Source: Schistocephalus solidus
Taxonomy: Eukaryota > Platyhelminthes > Cestoda > Diphyllobothriidea > Diphyllobothriidae
Assembly: GCA_017591395.1 (NCBI GenBank)
Contig: WEDG01004634.1
Span: 186,001-250,000, forward strand
Direction: 5' to 3'
DNA: 64,000 bases
Each line of letters opens with the position of its first letter. Position 1 is the stretch's first letter. A program made the translations under genes and the position numbers. Of the stretch, positions 44,583 to 56,158 are shown in pieces. The notes under the pieces were generated by a model. That model did no database searches, was not told where the DNA came from, and was given only the letters and a program-made list of their open reading frames with translations.

Positions 44583-45731
44583 GCCTTATTCAGTTCAATT
44601 CAGTTCAGTTTTATTAAGGGCAAGGTAGACGACGCCTTTGAACTCCCTATTGATTTCAATGACATTGCAGATTGAAAATAGCCGATGCATTATGGACGTT
44701 GGACAAATGGTTATCTCCCCGTCACTTTACAGGGCATCAGACGAAAAATCTATAATATACTATTACTCAGAAATAGGGAGAAGTATGTTCGATAGCACGT
44801 AAATTGTGAATGAGAATAAGTTACAGGAAATTTGTTAGTTTCTGATGTCGTGGTGTTACATATGGCTGTACTGGTCAACCTTCCGCTTAAAAGGGTCAAT
44901 GGATATGGATATAATGATGACCGCAGGCAGAGAATTCCAGGCCTTAATCACTCTGTTGGAGAAGAAGAATCTTCTTGCGTCCAGTCTTGCGCCAGTCACA
45001 TGTAGTTTGATAGGATGTCCTCTCAAAGTAGTGGTAGTGGCCAGCTGAAAGAAGTTGCCAGATGCAAGGCAACAATCCTGACACCACAGCGTGCGAAAGG
45101 CCTCTATAGTCCAGAGGAAAGAGATCAAGCTTTGGCAATCGCGTCTCGTAAGGCAGACAGCTTTGACCTCGAGCAAGCTTGGTTGCACGTCTTTGGACCT
45201 TCTCAAGGGTGCTGTGGTCTTAAACAGACCACGATCTCCAGTCTTGTATGGCAAATTCCAATTGTGGTCGCACGGAAATTCCAAAGACCTTATTAAGGCG
45301 CCCTTTGTCAAAATTTGCAAACGCCCGCTTAATAAGATACAAGCTTGACATGGCGGACTTTGCTACTTTTGAGCAATGGAACGATGGTTTCAGTGAGGGC
45401 GTGATCCATACTTTAGATCTTTCTGAGCCTCTACTCTGGTAGCGATGTGTGGTCCAGATAGTAAATTATCTGGTGCCTGGAGCTAGTTCTGTCGATTCGC
45501 AGAACATTGCACTTGGTAGCATGGAATGGGAGGTGCCAGTTTTGCAACCATTCCTCAAGTCAATGCAAGTTCACATATAGATTTGCTTAATCAGCTTGGT
45601 TGTGGATGACCTTCCAATGCTTAATATCGTCAGCAAACATGGCGGTGTCACAGTCTAACCTAGTTACGCCGTCATCAATGTATATAAGGAAGAGGATAGA
45701 GCCGGGGACGGAGCCCTGAGGAACCCCACTC
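44583..45731 (-). pseudogene. LINE-A: RT remnant, C-terminus and 3' UTR
   Basis: Minus strand: VESGVPQGSVPGSILFLIYI then DCDTAMFADDIKHWKVIHNQ (FADD box intact), LEEWLQNWHLPFHATKCNVL, and the C-terminus with [20 protein letters not shown] and [20 protein letters not shown]. On its 5' side the RT begins abruptly at the VPQGS block, directly after linker sequence (FFQSAIAYCPY), so blocks 0-3 of the RT, about 600 bp, are deleted. Confidence 0.85.
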
Positions 45732-46166
45732 TCAACTGCCACCTCCGCCGATTGTTAATCGCCAATATGGACAATATGCGATCGCCGACTGAAAGAAATC
45801 AGATAGATGCTCAGACTTTTCCTCGTCCTTGCAAAGTTTGACACCATAATCCGTTTTTAACAAGGGGCTGGGGTCTTTATTTTGAGTGCACTGCCTAATG
45901 TAGTTGTAGAAGAGCTTCGGGTTTTCTACTGCACAGTTTATCAAGTTACTCTCGATATTTTGGCAGGCTGTATAAACAAGGCCGTTTACCCTGTTTCTCT
46001 GCGTCTCGCACTTCGTCAGCAATTCGAAAGTCTTTTCTCTTAGATAAGTTTGCAACAGCTTTCGCTTGCGGTTTACTTCACTCTTCAGTGTGGTCATTAG
46101 CCACTGGGGCCTGTTGGTGACCTTTTTTTCGAATTATGACAGTAGTTGGTGATAAGTCCCTGTAAT
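45732..46166 (-). pseudogene. LINE-A: linker between endonuclease and RT
   Basis: Minus strand: TNRPQWLMTTLKSEVNRKRK then CETQRNRVNGLVYTACQNIE and NPKLFYNYIRQCTQNKDPSP, EKSEHLSDFFQSA. It aligns with the linker of the long frame at 20539-22140. On the 5' side it meets the 28S rRNA insertion. Confidence 0.85.
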
Positions 46167-46167
46167 T

Positions 46168-46212
46168 GACGTGCAAATCGATCGTCAAACGTGAGTAAAG
46201 GGGCGAAAGACT

Positions 46213-46253
<41 letters not shown>

Positions 46254-46421
46254 AAGGATAGCTGGCACTCATTCGCAAGATCAGTTTTATCCGGTAAAGC
46301 GAATGATTAGAGGTACTGTGTTCGAAACGAGCTCAACCTATTCTCAAACTTTAAATGGGTGAGATTCCCGGCTCGCTTTGTAGGAGTCGGGCGCTGAATG
46401 TGCGAGTGCCAAGTGGGCCAT

Positions 46422-46461
<40 letters not shown>

Positions 46462-46672
46462 AAGTTTCCCTCAGGATAGCTGGCACTCATTCGCAAGATC
46501 AGTTTTATCCGGTAAAGCGAATGATTAGAGGTACTGGGTTCGAAACGAGCTCAACCTATTCTCAAACTTTAGATGGGTGAGATGCCCGGCTCGCTTTGTA
46601 GGAGTCGGGCGCTGAATGTGCGAGTGCCAAGTGGGCCATTTTTGGTAAGCAGAACTGGCGCTGTGGGATGAA
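46168..46672 (+). rRNA. Two tandem pieces of 28S rRNA gene, inserted in LINE-A
   Basis: Plus strand reads conserved 28S sequence: GACGTGCAAATCGATCGTCA, GGGGCGAAAGACTAATCGAA, CCATCTAGTAGCTGGTTCCC, TATCCGGTAAAGCGAATGAT, CTCAACCTATTCTCAAACTT, GTGGGCCATTTTTGGTAAGC and GAACTGGCGCTGTGGGATGA. The first piece spans 46168-46461. The second (46462-46672) repeats its last 210 bases with a period of 218 and only about five differences. It is a fragment of about 300 nt of a molecule of more than 3,500 nt, so it is a pseudogene-like insertion and not an rDNA unit. It is antisense to the surrounding LINE. Confidence 0.92.
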
Positions 46673-46703
46673 TTCAAGGCCGTATTAATACGGCCTTGAA
46701 TTC
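46670..46703. repeat. 34-bp perfect palindrome at the rRNA/LINE junction
   Basis: GAATTCAAGGCCGTATT is followed immediately by its exact reverse complement. The right arm and most of the left arm read as LINE-A linker (LEFKAVLI on the minus strand); the mirror part has no counterpart in other LINE-A copies. It marks the join between LINE and the second 28S piece. Confidence 0.9.
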
Positions 46704-47810
46704 CAACCAATCCTCTAGAATACATCCAGTGAATGTTTCATTCCAATCTAAACGGCGCACATCAATTTTTATTTGGATAAAATCTCCAGGCCATAGGTTG
46801 CGTTTGACTGTGATGCTTCGATCGGGGACAGATAAGAGTGAATATTCCCACTGTAGGACTACGTGATCACTTTTGCCCAGTTGGGGTAGACAGTTCACAA
46901 AATCTACGCTGTCTGGCGCTTTTGTCAATACAAGGTCCAGAAAATCGGCTTGTTTCCCCTCGCGTATTCTGGTTGGAGACAGGACGTATTAAGTTAGGAA
47001 GCATTTGTGTATTTCTTCTAGGAGGCGGCCATCGAAGTTTAATTCCGAGCCTGGTGCCGAGCTCAGATTCCAATCGATATTCGGAGCGTTAAATTCGCCC
47101 ATAATCATGACTTCGGATTGACAAGCAAACGCTTCTAAATCATCTATTAGACTACTGTTTGACTGCAGATCGTTTGTCGGTGGTCGGTAGACCGTTAGGA
47201 TCTCAAGTGCTTGGGACCCCGGTGTTCTAATTGTGAGCCAGATAGCTTCAGTTTCACACGCGAGCTTTTCCGTTTTTTTCTGACACGAGCAGGCCATATC
47301 TGACATAAGTCAGCATACCCCCACCTTGACATCCTGCTCTATTCTTTTTGAATAACTGAAAACCAGGAAGAGCAACTTCCCGATCGTCCACCTTCGCGGT
47401 CAGCCACGTTTCCGTTATGGAGACGATATCTGAGGAAGTTAAGCACACGTATATCTTGTGCTCATCTAATTTAGGGAGTAGGATTTGGACATAGTTATAC
47501 ATACATTTTAGTGTATTTGTATGTTGCACGCTGGTTATGTCGCTAACTTCGTCCTTTGTGGCAGCTGGACCGACATACGCACAGGATGTGTCCATATTCA
47601 CGATGCTTTGCATATTTCTGCAAAAGAACTTGATTTTGTATTGATTTTTGCATTGGATTAGTTGCCCAGCCGTGAGACTTTTGTCAGAATGACGGGCGTC
47701 CTCCACAGAAGGGGTTTTTGTACTCGAACAATCACTCCGTTCCTTATCACCAGTCCCTTCTCTCCCTGTTCTTTCAAGTTCTCCAATTCCGCTTTTAACG
47801 CCCTCCATTT
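46674..47810 (-). pseudogene. LINE-A: endonuclease
   Basis: Minus strand, three frames: LKCMYNYVQILLPKLDEHKI, SSDIVSITETWLTAKVDDRE (ET intact), GCQGGGMLTYVRYG, then ILTVYRPPTNDLQSNSSL, VMIMGEFNAPNIDWNLSSAP (GEFNAP in place of GDFNAP), VLTKAPDSVDFVNCLPQL and GKSDHVVLQWEYSLLSVP. Very close in wording to the endonuclease at 20.5-22.1 kb, which fixes the family. Confidence 0.9.
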
Positions 47811-48515
47811 CATTCTCTCTTGAACAGAGTAGTCCGGTGGAAAAAAATACCTCTGTGACCGGGGAATCCCCCTGCTGTTCGCTCGATTAGAAGATCTCTC
47901 TGAAGTTTGTTTTCAAAAATTACCTTTAAAGACCTTGATTTTTTTCGTTTAGAGTTTGCGTCATCCTCACTATTTAGTCAGAAAAGTTTAAAAACTCTAA
48001 TTTTTTCATCCTCTCTTATTATTTCACTCACATACTCCTGCAAGGCCATGATATCATCATTTATTCTACACCTAGGATTTACGAAACCCATGCATTGGGA
48101 CCTGTCCACAGCACCTCTATCCAGGGGATTCTGTGGAATAATTTGTCTGGCTGATGTTGGGGCTTCCCTTATACTGGCTTCAATGATATTGGCTTGGGGA
48201 GTCGTATGGGTAGGTACTTCCACTGTGGGTACACTTTTTGTCGTCCTTTCGGTGGGCAACAGCTCCTCTATATTTGCCTCTGACGAAGCGCGTGTGGTCT
48301 GGAGACTATTTTCGTTAATCGTTATCTGCCATGTTTCGTTTAGCTCTTGCATTGGTATATCTTGATCAATTTCATTTTGTACCTTCGATCGCTTTTCTGG
48401 TGACTTTGAAATCATCCCCTTCACGTTTTTGCGACACGTCCCTGTGGTCTTACCTTTCGCCTTTTTCTTATTCTTTAGTGCTTCTGGAGGCTCTGCGTCA
48501 CTAATCTTGACTTAT
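47800..48515 (-). pseudogene. LINE-A: ORF1-like region
   Basis: Minus strand: Thr/Pro-rich N-terminus (48200-48424), INDDIMALQEYVSEIIREDE then KIRVFKLF and TKKIKVFKGNF (RRM-like part), and in a shifted frame ENEMEGVKSGIGELERTGRE, whose alternative frame reads as 'ERMKWRALKAEL…GEKGLVIRNGVIV', the ORF1 C-terminal pattern. The 5' end is set at about 48515, where a TTATC repeat (48512-48527) begins. Confidence 0.65.
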
Positions 48516-48539
48516 CTTATCTTATCTTAGAGACCAAAT

Positions 48540-49910
48540 TGTAAATATCTGGGGATTTGTTGTGTAGGTTGCCTCGTGCTCTCCTCAGTGTTATCCTATG
48601 CGCAGATGCTGGCAATCGATCCTCCGAAACGAGAGTGTGCTGTATAAACTTCTTCATAATCCTGATTTATTCCTCCAGCTGTTTTAAATTCGAGGCTAGC
48701 GTTTGACATCCACCACAATAGTTGACAGGTTACGGGTACGCTCTGTACGTTACTTCAATGCAAGTGTCCTGTTAACTGCATCGATTACAATGGGCAGCTT
48801 ACTCAAGGCATTGGTCATTAAATTTACACTTGCCGTAAAGTATTTCGTTACTTGTGTGAACGCGGAAAGAATGAGACCCCCTTTGCAGTCTCAGTGAGCA
48901 AAGTTGTTTTGTCTCTCGTTTTTCACCCAGCAAACCTTAGAGCGTTTACTGATCAGTGTGAATCTCAAACGGTCAGCCAAGAAGATGTAAGTTGAAGCGT
49001 TTTAAGGCAAAAATGATTGCTAAGGCCTCTTTGCGAATAGTGGGTTTCCGCCTGGGGCATAGTTCTAACTACAACGGCAATCGGTATCTCGACATTAAAG
49101 GGCATTAAATGCACGAGAACCGAACCAACGCCGTATGGAGGCGCATCGTATTTCAGTATGGTAGGCTTTTCCGGTCTTAGTGAAGTAGGACAGATGAGGA
49201 GGTAAGAGTTTAATTGGCCTGTTCCAAGGCATTTTTGTGACCTCCGACCAGTTTCAGCGACGATTCTTTTCAAGTAGGTGATAAAGGAGCTGCAAAGCTA
49301 TGGCATATTGATCCCTAAAACCCAAAGAATGAATGAAATTGCTGGTTTCAAGCTTATTTTCGTGTGGATTGAGGCTAGTATTATCCATCTTAAAGCCAAG
49401 ATATTCCACCAAGTCAGCAAGGAGAGTGCACTGATATTTCTTAGGATTGAAACCAGTCTCTTATAAGCACGCTAACATAGTGTTTAGAGTATCCAGGTGA
49501 CTATATTCAGATGTACCGGTTACGAATATATAATCGTGAACTGCGCAAATGTGGGGTATTTCTTCCACGAGGCTATCGAGCAAGCATTACAATAAAATAG
49601 GAAATTGCTCCAAATGATGGCCTTTTATATATAAAAAAACCCTGGTGCCTATTAATGTTGTTGACGTGTTAGTGTTCATCCGTCTTTTGGAGACACATAC
49701 TTGTTCGATGTAGCCCACTTTCTTGCAAAACCGCCAAACTGTCTTCCGATGGCTACGTTCGGTCTAAAGGATATTTTGCTTGCCACCACGTTAACAGGAT
49801 GGTAGTAGTTTTGCGTGAACTTATGGTTCATGCTTAGGTGCAAACCCAACAGTGTTGAGAAAGGAGACCTCCAATTCGCGTTCCAGGGATAATGAAACAT
49901 CAGCGGTTGA
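48540..49910 (-). pseudogene. Gypsy-B reverse transcriptase and RNase H
   Basis: Minus strand: TLLGLHLSMNHKFTQNYYHP (start of RT) near 49850, DDYIFVTGTSEYSHLDTLNT-like words near 49540 (YIDD-type box, first Tyr changed), NPKKYQCTLLADLVEYLGFK near 49450, then RNase H with RPEKPTILKYDAPPYGVGSV (catalytic Asp), HYSQRGLSNHFCLKTLQLTS, and MTNALSKLP near 48810, where RNase H ends. Frameshifts are frequent. The segment below 48780 leads into the tether before integrase and is cut by the LINE-A insertion. Confidence 0.8.
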
Positions 49911-49914
49911 CTGT

Positions 49915-50110
49915 TTCACCTACTGAAGTTGGTGTTCGCGCTCCTGATGACGGGCGATATCACAGGACTTCTGCCATGATGTGTCCCTCTTCTCTTCTAG
50001 TAGGTTTTCACGAAATGTTTCGTTGCACGAGTCAACGACTAGTTGTTGAACGAGCGTAAGATACTCGAATTTGTCTGCATTGATCTATTTGTATCGGCAA
50101 TCCTGAATGG
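49915..50110 (-). pseudogene. Gypsy-B gag fragment
   Basis: Minus strand: FEYLTLVQQLVVDSCNETFR, then ENLLEEKRDTSWQKSCDIAR and HQEREHQL. This matches the gag end of several gypsy lineages ('LRDRLVCGI…RLL.E..LT...A..IA...E.A'). Zinc knuckle and protease, which should follow, are not seen, so a deletion lies between it and RT. Confidence 0.6.
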
Positions 50111-50275
50111 CAAGTTCAGATTTGCACTATGGTTTTCGATACGTTGACTGGATTCCTGACGCATATGACAAAACCAATAGCTCCTGAGGAAGATGTTTTT
50201 TTCCATCCTACACAGCACAAGTGGGAAGCCTTACGAGACACCATGGTGTGTATGGCACTGGAAAATGGTATATAT

Positions 50276-50397
50276 TGAAGAGTATCCGGTCATGACAGAG
50301 GAGGTATGAGCGCAAATCCGCGATTTTGATCGATCGCTTGTCACGCGCATGTAGCGTGATGTTTAAACCAAATGGGCAGCATACATCACAGAAGGCA
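50276..50397 (-). repeat. Gypsy-B 5' LTR
   Basis: Pair of the LTR at 42921-43037: TG…CA ends, same inner words. At about 120 bp it is short for a gypsy element. A primer binding site could not be identified with confidence in the bases just inside it. Confidence 0.65.
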
Positions 50398-51160
<763 letters not shown>

Positions 51161-51649
51161 GTTCGGAATTTTGATTAGGTGGTACGGCCGAAAGGGAGCC
51201 AAAAGCAGGGGCAAATATGCCGAACTTCTGGTGGAAAGCCGTCCACTATCAACACCGGGTTCTATCACAAATTGAGGAATCGGAAGATTCCCGTTCGTGA
51301 GTAGTCATCAATTGTCGAAGGGGGTGCAGACGCGAGAGTTCCTAATGGTAAACAACATGAATGTTCCCAAATTACAAATTAAGGTAGATGGATTGGGTAG
51401 GGCAAGCTTCACTGAGATAAAAGAGCGCATAGGAAACTCAACAAGCAGTTACCGTAAGCACTCTCACCATGTAAGTGGCAACCGATGTTTTTATTTTATT
51501 TATTATTTGGTAATGATAAAAGGTATTGCCTTTGAAAACCTATTATGCACATGCCAGTTCGTTGAATACTGTGGGATATGTGTGGGAATGCCATAAAGTC
51601 CACATTAGGAGGGAGTTATTGAAATCTGTATCTCAGTTCGTGGCATCGA
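51161..51649. other. No gene recognised
   Basis: Should contain the upstream gag of Gypsy-A (minus strand) at its left end; no clear gag words above 51160. No other feature was found. Confidence 0.4.
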
Positions 51650-52240
51650 ATTATCCCGTCAGCTGGAAGCCTTTCAAGCCACTGCTTTTAGCGCACCGTG
51701 ATAGCTTCAAGCGCATCATATAGTTTATAGTGAGGAAAATACGCTGACACGTCGACCTCAATCTCTTCCGTACCCCCAGCATCAGGCCACAGTCCGAACC
51801 GGTTATTTGTCTGATGTGGGAATGGGCGCAGTTTGACAGGGCTGGCAAAACCCGTCTGCGCACGCCACAGCACGACCTGACCCCCTTGACACACACCAGG
51901 ATTACGAAAACCGGGGAGGTAAGAAGGAACCATCACCTTCTGACTCCTAGTCCGCTGCGAAGCCACTCAACACACAACACACACTGGGCTGACTGCGTGG
52001 TATGGTATATAGCGTCAGATAGCAGCTTTCCAAGCCACGTCTTTTAATAAACCGTGATAGTCTCAGGCTTGGATCACACATGCAGCAGAGGGGCCGCATG
52101 AAAAAGGAGCCGAGGATGATACTTCCATCTCACTGAGAGGTGCTACTTTAAAACAGGTTTTATGTGGGGTTGCTTGTGATCGTGTGTGATGTAGAGGCTA
52201 ATGAGGAGAGATGTGGTAGTGTGACATAGTCGGTGGTGTG
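51650..52240 (-). repeat. RTE-like LINE 3' region and associated repeat
   Basis: Lies directly downstream (minus strand) of the zinc-finger frame. Two related segments occur: minus-strand TATCACGGTGCGCTAAAAGC at about 51700 and TATCACGGTTTATTAAAAGA at about 52055, both followed by GTGGCTTG(A/G)AAAG. A third copy is on the plus strand at 55060-55125. I read this as the 3' UTR or tail of the RTE-like element, or of a SINE sharing its tail. Confidence 0.5.
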
Positions 52241-52870
52241 CTACCGCAGGCTCTCATGGAGGCGCATGTGGCCTAGTAAGTCCATGCGGTGTGTGAATGT
52301 GCGTGGACAGTTTAGGTGGGTATAGGTTGGTGCTCCGGGCACTGGTTCGCCGGTCTCTGTGTGATGGATTCGCAAGTGACCAACCAATTCGACACCTGAT
52401 GTGCATATGCGGTAACAATGAGAACAGGATAGGTTTTGAGGTGCTGAGTCTGCGAGGTTTGTGCTGCTGGTACTGGTGGTTGCGCTCATGGGAGGACTGG
52501 GGATGGGAGTCTTGATGGGTGCGCAAGACATGCTAGATGTGTCAACATCGCAGTGGATTCCGTTTTCATGGATGCACACGTGACCGACCAGGCCTATGCC
52601 TTGTGTGAATGTTCGAAAGCAGTGAAGGCAGTGGAGTCACGTGTGGCGATTTTATGTCAGGATCCCAGACGCTGGTTCCGCAGTCTCCGTGCGATGGACT
52701 CGCACGTGACTGGCAAGGCTAAAGGGCAGTTGCAGTGTGGAGAGGTTGGGACCAAGCCCACATTACTGGTGTTGGTGGTGGTAAGATTGAGGTTTGACGG
52801 TGTGTCATGCTTGTTTGCATTGGTGGTGAGGGCAGGAGCCATCGCAGCAGATGCTGAGTAAGGGATGCTG
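52241..52870 (-). pseudogene. C2H2 zinc-finger tail of an RTE-like LINE
   Basis: Minus strand. Complete or decayed C2H2 units read: LHCLHCFRTFTQGIGLVGHV (then CIH), LSCSHCYRICTSGVELVGHL (then RIHHTETGEPVPGAPTYTH) and LNCPRTFTHRMDLLGHMRLH (first Cys pair partly lost). A further half-finger (SHVRVHRTETAEP) lies near 52690. Linkers are Thr/Ser/Pro-rich. This finger-plus-linker wording is, from memory, the C-terminal extension of RTE-like polymerases in diphyllobothriidean tapeworms, and the polymerase end of a related copy is at 41.3-41.7 kb. The 112-codon frame 52241-52579 is open; stops lie at about 52640-52665. An independent zinc-finger gene is the alternative. Confidence 0.75.
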
Positions 52871-55059
52871 ACAGAAGATGGTGACGAGGATCGGGAGCAC
52901 CGTAAAGGTCGTTTATTGACATGCAGGGAAGGGAAGCTATGTACAGGGAAGCATCAGTCGTTGTCATCAGGGCTCAGCCGCACATGATAAAAGCCTCACA
53001 CGGTCCCACAATGGCAGGTGTGTGAGCTGCCACAGGTAGGATTGTGTAGCAATCTGCTTTCGTGGTCGTCAGCGCAGTCGCCTACCCTTATCCTTCTCAA
53101 ACCATCTACTACCCCTTACCATTTGAATGTCTGCGACGCACGTAAGTTAACCCCGGCGTGGCAACAGCTGGGTATCCGTCGAAATTCTGGACTTCGCCGA
53201 TTGGTTGCAGGCAGATAAAGCTCAGGTGCAGGTTTGCAGATCGTGCAGTATCTGTCAGCTTGTTTGAACTCTTGACGCCGATGCCTTCCTTGTACTTTCC
53301 CAGCCAAGGTAAAGATTGTCCTACCAAATCTGTCGTTCCGACTTTGCTCTGGGTAACTTCCACTTGTCGGCGACCACACCTCGAGAAATGGACCGGACAG
53401 GGACGTAGTGCGTTATTAGATGCCAGGTGTAGGGTCATTCTACACTCACATCATACCAAAGTTTAATTAATGCCATCCAATGAGGCTAGGGTAAGATTGA
53501 AATGAATCGGAAGATATCGGAAAATGGCTCATTAGTGGCAGAGGCATCCTCCACGCTAAACGTCGACCCGTACAATTAGCCGCAACTAGGGTGGACCCGA
53601 TTGGCAGTTATTGCAAAATGACTGGTTTGTGGAAGGGAAGATTGCTCGCACTTGCCCTAAACAAAGACGAACCTAATCGAGGCCATGGCAAAATAAATGA
53701 ACTTCCAGAGGCAAAGTGCCAAACACTCAGTCTCTGACTCGCCTGACAACCCCCACTCCACAGCAGATCGAAGACGGCCACTTAAAGTGCAGACTGTAAA
53801 ATAGCGGGTTCCAGTAGGCAGCTGGATTTTTCTAACGCTGCGCTCGAACGTATTTTGGCAACGTTAGACAAGCGTGTTTCAATTCCCGGCGTCATCATTC
53901 TCATTTTCAGCATTATCATAGCCCATCATTATCATTGAAACCTGACTTATATACTGGCGAAGAGCAGAAAATAGACGAGGACAGCATTAGGAGAGTACTG
54001 GCGTGGAAAATCCTGCTCGGTGAACACAAGACTGTTGTGCTTTATGTGCCAACCAAGGGTGGCAAAGCAATTAGTTCTGAAGGTTTTCCAAAAGCCATTT
54101 TATTTAGCAGTAATGAGCAGAGAGAACATCTCGATTAAGACTGAATAGTTTCAGGAAGATGCGTGCAGGCGTTTTATTTTGCTGAAAAGATAGGGTTTTG
54201 TCTGCGCGCTTCCTACGTAGAACAAATATCCGTAAAGGGAAAAATTGTGTCAAAATACTCCTTAGCACTCTGCCTGTCAGAGTGTTCATAACCTACAAAG
54301 CAATATTACTTTCCATATTTCCTTTAAGTTTTAAATTCACATAGGGTTGTTCTATATTATTCCAAAGCTCTGGTACATGATTGGGTGCTGGTTTGCGCGT
54401 GATTATAAATCTTTAGAAAATTTCGGCACTTTTTATGCGATAGATCACACATTGCAATTGGCTGTCATAACTCGGAATGTCAATGTACAACACCCCTTAG
54501 GTGTAGTCTGCTTCAACTAACACCTGTAACAGCCCAAGTTCCAGGGTACGAGTACTCTGCATCTGCCAACACAGTCAGCAAACTCTGCATGACAGACCGA
54601 CTTTAAATGCCTGTGCCGAAGATCACCTTATTAGTATGCAGAAGCCATGAGGTGACCCATTTCCACGAGCTGACTATCACTCCTCCGCAAAGCCCACACC
54701 GCAGTTTGAGTTGGTGCACAGACAGCAAAGTTCGCACCTTTTGTCAGGCGGCTTGGCGGACTCAGCTCTTACTGACAAATCTTGTCTGAATGTACTAGGT
54801 GTTCCGGTCCGCGTACTCACTCAACCTGCATGTGTGCGTGGCCTCTGCCCATAAAAGTCATGTCGTTTGCCTCTTGGTGAGGTCCGAGGACGTGTGTGCT
54901 ACTCGGCGGTGGAGGCTACACGTTACATCTGCCATAAATTTGAACTTATTTCTATTTCCTATGACTGCAAATTATCAGTGCTATGGAGGCGAAAAAGAGG
55001 GTGAGGTGAACAGTGAGGTTTAACTTCTCGTCCACAAAGAGACCTACGCCGTCCGCCAA
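52871..55059. other. No gene recognised
   Basis: The minus-strand words MSINDLYGAPDPRHHLLSAS at about 52840-52930 may belong to the RTE-like element. Beyond that, no conserved domain, RNA or repeat was identified. A short CATCATT-type run lies at 53890-53935. Confidence 0.4.
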
Positions 55060-55125
55060 AATAAAGCTGATGCGCTTCTGGATTATCACGGTGCGCTAAC
55101 AGTCCTTGTTTGGAAGTTTGCCAAC
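55060..55125 (+). repeat. Third copy of the TATCACGGTGCGCTAA repeat
   Basis: GATGCGCTTCTGGATTATCA followed by CGGTGCGCTAACAGTCC and TTGTTTGGAAG matches the minus-strand copies at about 51700 and 52055. Confidence 0.55.
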
Positions 55126-56158
55126 AGACGAAATAATTTGGTCCACATCTGAACTGTGTCAAGCTAAAATGTTTCCTTTTTCATCTAGACTTATTACATA
55201 CCTCGCCGATAGGATTTATGGAACGCTACTTTAAAGTCTGGTTTCCGTGAATGCGGGGATCAGCGTGACAATCATAAACGCGAATTCCGTCGCGTGAACA
55301 AATACATCCAGGTTCAAGTCCAGTCGGCTCAACTTTTCATGCCACTGGAACATGACGGGTATGGGCGAGAGAGCGAGATAAATGTTTTGCAATTAAACTG
55401 CATTATAAACCAAGTCATCTAACAGGCGTCTTTGAATCATGGAGTCCTTTGCGATTTAAGGACTATCAAACCTCTTAAACAATTTTACATTTTTACCCAC
55501 TTACTTGTTGAGATTAGTGTACTCAATAGCGGATGCCAGATTGGCTTCACCTTCTGTAACATTAGACTGAATTCTAATATTTGGAATCTAGTCAAGGCTA
55601 TCGGAGAAGTAATTTTATTGCAAATTTTCATTAATGTAAATTCGCTCCCAAATAAAAACATGACTCAAAGTTACCTTTTTATTATTTTAGAAAAAAAACA
55701 AATCATATGTTTGGCAAGCCAACCATCGTAGGCGTTGTGCTTAGTCGTACTGATAAGAGCTTCCGACTCCAACACCTGAAAAATGGCAATAGTTGAATGT
55801 ATTAGTTTGAAGTTATCAAATAATATCAGTCTCTAGCATACCCGAACTTATGAAAGGAAGGTATCGTAGACAAACTTTAGGATAATTGCTTTATGACAGT
55901 TTCTCGAGTTCTGTGAATGATTTTTCGGGTGTTAGAGGCTAGGTGGTTCAGCAATTATTCTTGTCACGGAAAATTTAAACAAATTGTTTCGAGCATCTGC
56001 CCATCAACTTCTACAAATTTTGAAAAGAAAAATCTTTTCTTTTGCGCACCGGCAGCTAGCGTGCTTAGAAAAGTAGATCTATGTAACGATTACGTACAAA
56101 GATTAATGTTGAATGTGATACTACGAAGGGAAGCGAAGGCTCGAGTTCCATGTGTATG
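55126..56158. other. AT-rich, no gene recognised
   Basis: Short open frames only, none with family resemblance. Could be intron or intergenic sequence. Confidence 0.4.

Larger units (their letters stand above)
44583..48515 (-). mobile_element. LINE-A copy inserted in Gypsy-B, itself carrying 28S rRNA pieces
   Basis: Minus-strand order: ORF1 (47800-48430), endonuclease and linker start (46674-47810), an insertion of 28S rRNA sequence (46168-46672), rest of linker (45732-46166), a short RT piece with VPQGSVPGSILFLIYIDDG and AMFADDIKHWKVI, and the C-terminus (44856-45320). The 3' tail is CTGAACTGAATTGAACTGAA at 44585-44606. It is nearly full length but lacks the first half of RT. Gypsy-B sequence resumes on both sides. 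Confidence 0.85.
42921..50397 (-). mobile_element. Gypsy-B: nested LTR retrotransposon with short LTRs
   Basis: Minus-strand order: 5' LTR (50276-50397), gag piece (49915-50110), RT (49280-49910), RNase H (48780-49273), an inserted LINE-A (44583-48515), integrase (43160-44580), polypurine tract (43038-43050) and 3' LTR (42921-43037). Candidate 5-bp target duplication: TACGC at 42916-42920 and TACCC at 50398-50402, with one mismatch. The outer element's protease and RT lie exactly outside. It differs in wording from the CsRn1-like copies, so it is another gypsy lineage. Confidence 0.8.

Noticed and set aside
46168..46672. A genuine ribosomal DNA unit
   Set aside because: Only about 300 bp of 28S is present, duplicated, with LINE sequence on both sides and no 18S, 5.8S or spacers.
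46525..46725. Minus-strand 66-codon frame over the rRNA block
   Set aside because: It reads antisense 28S sequence and a few LINE codons; not a protein gene.
47907..48365. Plus-strand 152-codon frame with Leu/Ile/Ser-rich stretches resembling membrane segments
   Set aside because: Antisense of the LINE-A ORF1 region; the hydrophobic look arises from complementing a Glu/Lys-rich frame.
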